From contig NZ_BDBQ01000054.1 in the NCBI RefSeq assembly GCF_001613065.1, positions 1 to 64,000 of the forward strand: a DNA stretch of 64,000 bases, given 5' to 3'. The position numbers and the translations under genes were made by a program. The notes under the pieces are model-generated. The model saw only the letters and a program-made list of their open reading frames with translations. It was not told the origin of the DNA and ran no database searches. This stretch comes from Nocardia miyunensis NBRC 108239. Lineage in GTDB: Bacteria > Actinomycetota > Actinomycetes > Mycobacteriales > Mycobacteriaceae. Shown here piece by piece: positions 59,464 through 64,000 of the stretch. Each line of letters begins with the position of its first letter. The first letter of the stretch is position 1.

Positions 59464-59754
59464 ATGAAGATCGAACAGATCCGAGACCTGGCGCAACAAG
59501 CCGCTTACCTGCTCCCGGCCGCACCGATGGACAATGACGCGCTGAATTGGCTCAGCTGGCGCGAACTCGTGTGGGACACGGCCCATCGCCTCTCCGAGAT
59601 CGGCGGAACGGCCCTGGCCCAAGCGGGCTATGCCCCGTCACACGATGTGGACCGCGGCGTGGTCTCGGCCGAGGATCTACTCGGACTGGCCACACAGCTG
59701 TATGCCGATATCGGACCGGCCGGCGCCTGCGAACTCAGCCGCGACCATCGATAG
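59464..59754 (+). CDS. Hypothetical protein, 96 residues
   Basis: A small soluble protein (KIEQIRDLAQQAAYLLPAAP, LNWLSWRELVWDTAHRLSEI, later EDLLGLATQLYADIGPAG), mostly helical. GAGGAG precedes the ATG. No known domain. It is divergent from the large HTH protein and probably co-regulated with it. Confidence 0.65.
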   Translation: MKIEQIRDLAQQAAYLLPAAPMDNDALNWLSWRELVWDTAHRLSEIGGTALAQAGYAPSHDVDRGVVSAEDLLGLATQLYADIGPAGACELSRDHR

Positions 59755-59850
59755 GACCGCGCCGTGCGACCGGGCTCGTCACGCCGATCGCAAGCCCCAC
59801 TTACCTAGCGTCCTTATACATCTGCAGCCAAGTTAGACATAATAGTCAGC

Positions 59851-61308
59851 ATGGTTACTGCACAATTAGGAAATTCCGGCCCGGCCGCTGACGTCCTCAT
59901 CGGCGGCCGGTGGCGCCAGGGCGGGGCGGGCGAGTTCCCCGTCCACAACCCGGCCGATCGCAGCGTTATCACCACCGTTTCCAACGGCGATGTGGCCGAC
60001 GCGAACAGCGCCGTCGACGCGGCCGCCGACGCCCTGCCGGGCTGGGCCGCGACGCCGCCTCGCGAAAGATCCGAGATCCTGCGTCGCGCCTTCGAATTGA
60101 TGACGCAGGACCGCGAAGAGCTCGCGGCCCTGATCGCCGCCGAGAACGGCAAGTCGCTGTCCGACGCGCGCGGTGAGGTCGGATACGCCGCCGAGTTCTT
60201 CCGATGGTTCGCCGAGGAATGCGTTCGCAGCGGCGGCGGTTTCGGATCGTCGCCCGCCGGTGGCACCCGGACGATCGTGACCCACAAGCCGGTCGGAATC
60301 GCCGCCCTGGTCACACCGTGGAACTTCCCCGCCGCCATGGCAACCCGCAAACTCGCACCCGCTCTCGCGGCGGGGTGCACGACCTTGCTCAAGCCCGCGT
60401 CGGAAACGCCCCTGACCGCCCTCGCCATCGCTCGGCTGCTCACCCGCGCCGGGGTGCCCGACGGGGTCGTGAACATCGTGCCGACCCGGACATCCGGCGC
60501 GGTAGTGGGCACATGGCTGGCCGACCAGCGAGTACGCAAGATCTCCTTCACCGGGTCGACCGAAGTAGGACGTGTCCTGCTGCACCAGGCCGCCGACCGA
60601 GTCGTGAACGCCTCGATGGAGCTCGGCGGAAACGCACCGTTCATCGTCACGCAGGACGCCGACCTCGATGCCGCCGTCGCGGGTGCGATGATCGCCAAAT
60701 TCCGCGGCGGCGGCCAGGCGTGCACCGCCGCGAATCGTTTCTATGTCCACGCGGACGTCATCGATGACTTCGCCCGGCGTTTCGGTGACGCGGTCGAGAA
60801 GCTGACCGTCGGCCCGGCCGCGGCGGGAGCGGATATCGGCCCGCTGATCTCGGCCAAGGCCGTCGAGGAGGTGACCGCGCTCGTCGACGGCGCCGTCGCG
60901 AAGGGTGCCCGGATCGCGCGGCAGGCGACCGTGGCCGACGGGGTCACCGGATTCTTCTTTCCGCCGACCGTTCTGGTCGATGTTCCCGCCGACGCGGACG
61001 TCGTACTTCAGGAGATCTTCGGCCCGGTCGCCCCGCTCGTCGCCTGGACCGACGAGGCAGCGGTGATCCGGGAGGCGAACCGTACCGAAATGGGTTTGGC
61101 CGCATATGTTTACGCGGGCGAATTGCAGCGGGCAGTGCGTATCGCGGAGGCGCTGGACTCCGGAATGATCGGCATCAACCGCGGTCTGGTGTCCGACCCC
61201 TCGGCCCCGTTCGGCGGTATGAAGCAGAGCGGCCTGGGCCGCGAGGGCGCCCGAGCCGGACTGGAGGAGTTCCTGGAGACGCAGTACTTCAGCGTCGACT
61301 GGTCGTGA
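59851..61308 (+). CDS. Aldehyde dehydrogenase, succinate-semialdehyde type
   Basis: A 485-residue NAD(P)-dependent aldehyde dehydrogenase. It has LVTPWNFPAAMATRKLAPAL, SFTGSTEVGR, MELGGNAPFIV with the general-base Glu, the catalytic Cys in GGGQACTAANRFYV, and QEIFGPVAPL. It is most like GabD-type succinate-semialdehyde dehydrogenases. There is no ribosome site; ACATAATAG lies just before the ATG, so a leaderless transcript is likely. Confidence 0.93.
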   Translation: MVTAQLGNSGPAADVLIGGRWRQGGAGEFPVHNPADRSVITTVSNGDVADANSAVDAAADALPGWAATPPRERSEILRRAFELMTQDREELAALIAAENGKSLSDARGEVGYAAEFFRWFAEECVRSGGGFGSSPAGGTRTIVTHKPVGIAALVTPWNFPAAMATRKLAPALAAGCTTLLKPASETPLTALAIARLLTRAGVPDGVVNIVPTRTSGAVVGTWLADQRVRKISFTGSTEVGRVLLHQAADRVVNASMELGGNAPFIVTQDADLDAAVAGAMIAKFRGGGQACTAANRFYVHADVIDDFARRFGDAVEKLTVGPAAAGADIGPLISAKAVEEVTALVDGAVAKGARIARQATVADGVTGFFFPPTVLVDVPADADVVLQEIFGPVAPLVAWTDEAAVIREANRTEMGLAAYVYAGELQRAVRIAEALDSGMIGINRGLVSDPSAPFGGMKQSGLGREGARAGLEEFLETQYFSVDWS

Positions 61309-61402
61309 GCTGACTTCGGTGCGGCGGGTCGATCCGACGAGGCGACATTCCGAATCGGTGGTGTTCGATCCGCCGCAACGTACTCGACGCGGTCATGGGC
61401 GG

Positions 61403-61426
61403 GTGCGTTCAGCACACTGAACGCAC
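61403..61426. terminator. Hairpin terminator between convergent genes
   Basis: GTGCGTTCAG (61403-61412) and CTGAACGCAC (61417-61426), a perfect 10-bp stem with a CACA loop, between the aldehyde dehydrogenase and the leftward MFS transporter. Confidence 0.8.
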
Positions 61427-61476
61427 GCACCCAGCCGACGGCACCGGGACTCGAGTCGCGACGTATGCCGCGATGA

Positions 61477-62844
61477 CTACTCGGCGAGGCCGACCGCGGC
61501 CGACGAGTTCGGATTCCGCCGCGACGAGTCCGCGGCCGACGGTGTAGCCGCGGCGAGGTCGCTCGTGCGGGTCTCCGGCAGGAAGCAGGCGAACCCACCA
61601 CTCACCACGGCCGCGGCGATCATGAAGACCGCGACCCACACCGCGCTCGTGCCACCCGTGGCGGCGAAGATCGCGGCCGCGGCCAGCGGAGACAGTCCGC
61701 TGCCCAGCACCTGGGCGATCTGATAGGTGGTCGACACCGCTGTGTAGCGGATCTCGGTGGGGAACAGCTCGGTCAGCAGGACCGGAGCCACGGCCATCAC
61801 GCAGGTGTTGATCGCGGCGAAATACACGAACAGCGCGGCGACGACCGCCACGGTCGAGCCCGTGTCGACGAGCAGGAAACAGGGGTAGGTGAACAGCGCG
61901 GTGGCGATGATCCCGCCCAGCACGACCGGTTTACGCCCGACGCGGTCCGACAGCGTCGCATAGAACGGCGTCGTCGCGATGGCCGCGATCTGCGCGAAGG
62001 TGACCGCCAGCAACGCTGTTTTCGCCGAGAAACCGGCATGCGGCGCGTACGAGATGATGAAGACGCCGAAAACCCCTTGGCCGCAATAGGCTCCGGCCTG
62101 GAAGAACACGGCCTGAACCACGTGGCGCGGGTACCTCCGCACCAGGGCGACGATCGGCATGACAGGTCGGCTCTCGGACCGCTGACGGACGAACAGCGGA
62201 CTCTCCGGCACGCGGGATCGGAAGTACAGCCCGACACCCAGCAGCACGAAACTCCCCAGGAACGGAATTCGCCAGCCCCAGGACACCAGGTCCGGCGTCG
62301 GCAGGGACGCCACCAGGAACATGATCCCGTACGACAGCACCGATCCGCTGGGAGCTCCCATCGCGGCCGCGCTGCCGAACCGGCCGCGCCGCCCGTCCCG
62401 GGCGTGCTCGGTAGTCATGAGCACCGCACCGCCGTACTCACCGCCCACCGCGATCCCCTGGATCACTCGCAGCAGCACCAGCAGTACCGGTGCGAGACTG
62501 CCGACCTGCGCGTAGGTGGGCAGTAGGCCGATGATCCCGCTGGACAAGCCCATGATCGTCATCGTCGTGACCATCACCGTCTTGCGGCCGAGACGATCAC
62601 CGAAGTGCCCGAACAGGATTGCGCCACCGATCCGGGCGAAATGGCCGGTGGCCAGGGTCGCCAGCGACACGATGGTGCCGACCAGCGGACTCAGGTCGGT
62701 GAAGAAGACCTTGTTGAACACCAGCGCCGCGGCTGACCCGTAGAGCAGGAAGTCGTAGTACTCCATCATCGTGCCGAGATAGCTGGACAGTGCCACCCGG
62801 CGGGCCTGACGTACTCGTTGTGATGAGGCCTCGTCTGGATACAT
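61477..62844 (-). CDS. MFS transporter, metabolite:H+ symporter (MHS) family
   Basis: A 455-residue integral membrane protein with about 12 hydrophobic segments. It has ALSSYLGTMMEYYDFLLYGS at the start and the loop motif GAILFGHFGDRLGRKTVMV, both MHS-family hallmarks. The family takes up organic acids, aromatic acids and similar substrates by proton symport. ATG 62844 follows AAGAGATC. It is divergent from the SnoaL-like gene at 63016 across a palindromic promoter. Confidence 0.92.
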   Translation of the reverse strand: MYPDEASSQRVRQARRVALSSYLGTMMEYYDFLLYGSAAALVFNKVFFTDLSPLVGTIVSLATLATGHFARIGGAILFGHFGDRLGRKTVMVTTMTIMGLSSGIIGLLPTYAQVGSLAPVLLVLLRVIQGIAVGGEYGGAVLMTTEHARDGRRGRFGSAAAMGAPSGSVLSYGIMFLVASLPTPDLVSWGWRIPFLGSFVLLGVGLYFRSRVPESPLFVRQRSESRPVMPIVALVRRYPRHVVQAVFFQAGAYCGQGVFGVFIISYAPHAGFSAKTALLAVTFAQIAAIATTPFYATLSDRVGRKPVVLGGIIATALFTYPCFLLVDTGSTVAVVAALFVYFAAINTCVMAVAPVLLTELFPTEIRYTAVSTTYQIAQVLGSGLSPLAAAAIFAATGGTSAVWVAVFMIAAAVVSGGFACFLPETRTSDLAAATPSAADSSRRNPNSSAAVGLAE

Positions 62845-62972
62845 AGCGTGGATCTCTTTCGAAAACAGTGCGATCCGGCGCAGCGGCCGGGGCAGATTGC
62901 CGTGCTCGATCGCGGCAGATCCTGTCGAATACGTCACTCCGGCAAGACAATCGAGATCGTCATACTATCATG

Positions 62973-62987
62973 CACAAATTATGTTGT
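62973..62987. promoter_or_regulatory. ACAA...TTGT palindrome in divergent promoter
   Basis: CACAAATTATGTTGT, whose reverse complement ACAACATAATTTGTG matches the site at 8282-8296 except for one inserted T. It lies between the divergent MFS transporter and the SnoaL-like gene. Confidence 0.5.
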
Positions 62988-63015
62988 AATGGAGTTTATG
63001 CTCGAAGACGAGGTT

Positions 63016-63471
63016 ATGAACCACAACATCAACGTGCTACAGGACCGACTCGAGATCGAGGCCGCGCTGCGCGCCTACGCGTACGGACTCGATGAACGAC
63101 GCTGGGAAGCATGGGAACTGGCCTTCACCGACGACGCGATCATCGACTTCACCCCGATGGGCGGCAAACGCGAGACCCCTGCCCAGATGCAGGCGCGGCT
63201 GTCCGTGCCCGACCCCGCCTGGCTGTTCGCGCAGCACCCGTTGATCAACACCGTCATCGAGATCAAAGGCGATGAGGCGCAGGCGTTCTCGGATTACCAG
63301 ATGGAGACCGGTCGTCGCACGGACACGCCCGGTGAGATCATCCGCGTCTCCGGTGGCGGCTCCTACTCCGACCGGTTGCGCCGCACCAGCGACGGATGGC
63401 GCATCTACAACAGGTCGATCTCCTTGAAATGGCGTGAGCGTCGACGGGTTACGGACGAGATCTCCCGCTGA
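63016..63471 (+). CDS. SnoaL-like (NTF2-fold) protein
   Basis: A 151-residue SnoaL-like protein. It has LQDRLEIEAALRAYAYGLDE, WELAFTDDAIIDFTPMGG and a C-terminal YSDRLRRTSDGWRIYNRSIS, typical of small barrel dehydratases/isomerases. ATG 63016 is chosen (GAGG just upstream, and it is the family-typical start); ATGs at 62989 and 62998 are also in frame. Role in the pathway unknown. Confidence 0.85.
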   Translation: MNHNINVLQDRLEIEAALRAYAYGLDERRWEAWELAFTDDAIIDFTPMGGKRETPAQMQARLSVPDPAWLFAQHPLINTVIEIKGDEAQAFSDYQMETGRRTDTPGEIIRVSGGGSYSDRLRRTSDGWRIYNRSISLKWRERRRVTDEISR

Positions 63472-63504
63472 AGGATCTCACCGAGGACGGACCGCGGCTG
63501 ATTG

Positions 63505-64000
63505 CTACCGCTGCCGATGATCGGCGGCGCCGGCTCGTTCGGGGTGCGGGTACGGGTGCGCGGCCACGGTCGCCTCGGACTGCATGACACGCAGTCCTGA
63601 CATCGCCTCGCCGTACGCGGCGATCACGCGATCCTCCGCTGCGTAGTCGAAGGCGTCGATCATGTTGTCCACCACCTTCTTTCCCGGCGGATGGTCCAGG
63701 TACCAGCGCACGGTCGCGCCGAGCGCCTCCCGGGCCGGGACGATTTCGGTGTAGTGCAGCCGGTCGATGGCCTTGTGCACATCGACGAGGACATGGGCGG
63801 TGTGCGCCAACGGAAAGAGCCCACGCCCGGGTCCAGCGAACTCCCATGGGACAGAGACGATCTCGATCGTCCGTTCCATCGCCGCGGCCGTCATCTCGAT
63901 CCACTGCGCCAGACTGTACTGCCGCAGATCGCCGGCATTGAAAACCTGCCCCGAGGCCCGCTCCGGGTTGTCGACCGCCGCCATGAGGAAACCGGCGGCG
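63505..64000 (-). CDS. NAD-dependent epimerase/dehydratase-like protein, 5' end cut by window edge
   Basis: The gene runs off the right edge. The visible C-terminal part (ERASGQVFNAGDLRQYSLAQ, IEMTAAAMERTIEIVSVPWE, DRLHYTEIVPAREALGATV, WYLDHPPG) matches the C-terminal substrate-binding half of extended SDR/epimerase proteins. The Rossmann part with the GxxGxxG motif would lie beyond 64000. An internal ATG at 63984 is not the true start because the frame stays open to the edge. Confidence 0.75.
   Translation of the reverse strand, partial: AAGFLMAAVDNPERASGQVFNAGDLRQYSLAQWIEMTAAAMERTIEIVSVPWEFAGPGRGLFPLAHTAHVLVDVHKAIDRLHYTEIVPAREALGATVRWYLDHPPGKKVVDNMIDAFDYAAEDRVIAAYGEAMSGLRVMQSEATVAAHPYPHPERAGAADHRQR

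Noticed and set aside
1..64000. tRNA, rRNA, CRISPR arrays, riboswitches
   Set aside because: No cloverleaf-like, rRNA-like or regularly spaced repeat sequence was recognised; the only repeats are hairpins, operator-like palindromes and the MaoC 3' copies.

Overview
The window looks like chromosomal DNA from a high-GC actinobacterium of the Nocardia/Rhodococcus/Mycobacterium group, most likely Nocardia-like. The reasons are GC-rich codon usage, mycofactocin-type dehydrogenases, a deazaflavin (F420)-type oxidoreductase, a full-length carboxylic acid reductase, a Nocardia-style secreted glycine-rich protein, and very many P450 and acyl-CoA enzymes. No rRNA, tRNA, CRISPR array, transposase or integrase was recognised.

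Region 1 (1-23.1 kb) and region 3 (31.8-64 kb) together read as one very large catabolic cluster for a hydrophobic, probably cyclic (terpenoid-, steroid- or alicyclic-like) compound. This substrate class is inferred, not shown. The likely order of work is uptake, hydroxylation, oxidation, ring opening and CoA-dependent degradation. Uptake would use an ABC transporter of the branched-chain amino acid type (permeases and one ATPase fused at 41765-44467, second ATPase 44464-45219, lipoprotein 48679-49962) and an MFS carrier (61477-62844). Four intact P450s (1509, 5244, 15690, 37160) would hydroxylate, fed by two [3Fe-4S] ferredoxins (2764, 16892), a phthalate-dioxygenase-reductase-like protein (3183) and a ferredoxin reductase (45807). 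SDRs, an NDMA-type alcohol dehydrogenase (20446) and aldehyde dehydrogenases (21687, 59851) would oxidise. A Baeyer-Villiger monooxygenase (8345) and a SnoaL-FMO fusion (6490) would insert oxygen, and hydrolases (11873, 18532, 56671) would open rings. CaiB-type CoA transferases (50127, 54326), an acyl-CoA dehydrogenase pair (13078, 14307), enoyl-CoA hydratases (10987, 51436) and a MaoC pair (53070, 53612) would carry out beta-oxidation. A carboxylic acid reductase (32359) and a QueG-like iron-sulfur protein (39170) are unusual extras.

Region 2 (23.15-31.75 kb) is a different, accessory island. A tightly overlapping minus-strand operon encodes a radical SAM protein, a DnaQ-like exonuclease, a P-loop kinase-like ATPase, several small unknown proteins, a 48-residue membrane protein and a CYTH-fold protein. 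It is divergent from an XRE/TPR-type regulator. Next to it lie a HAD phosphatase and a 438-residue protein with an R-x4-H (HEPN-like) motif. This island is the best candidate here for an undescribed system.

The catabolic part is littered with gene remnants. They comprise a BVMO, a SnoaL, a GMC oxidoreductase, an SDR, a P450 fused to a 2Fe-2S ferredoxin tail, a VOC protein, and decayed tandem copies of a MaoC 3' end. Several promoter regions share an ACAA-N5-TTGT-like palindrome. No TetR, GntR, IclR or similar regulator lies in the window. The only DNA-binding candidate inside the catabolic part is an unusual 547-residue protein at 57687-59330.
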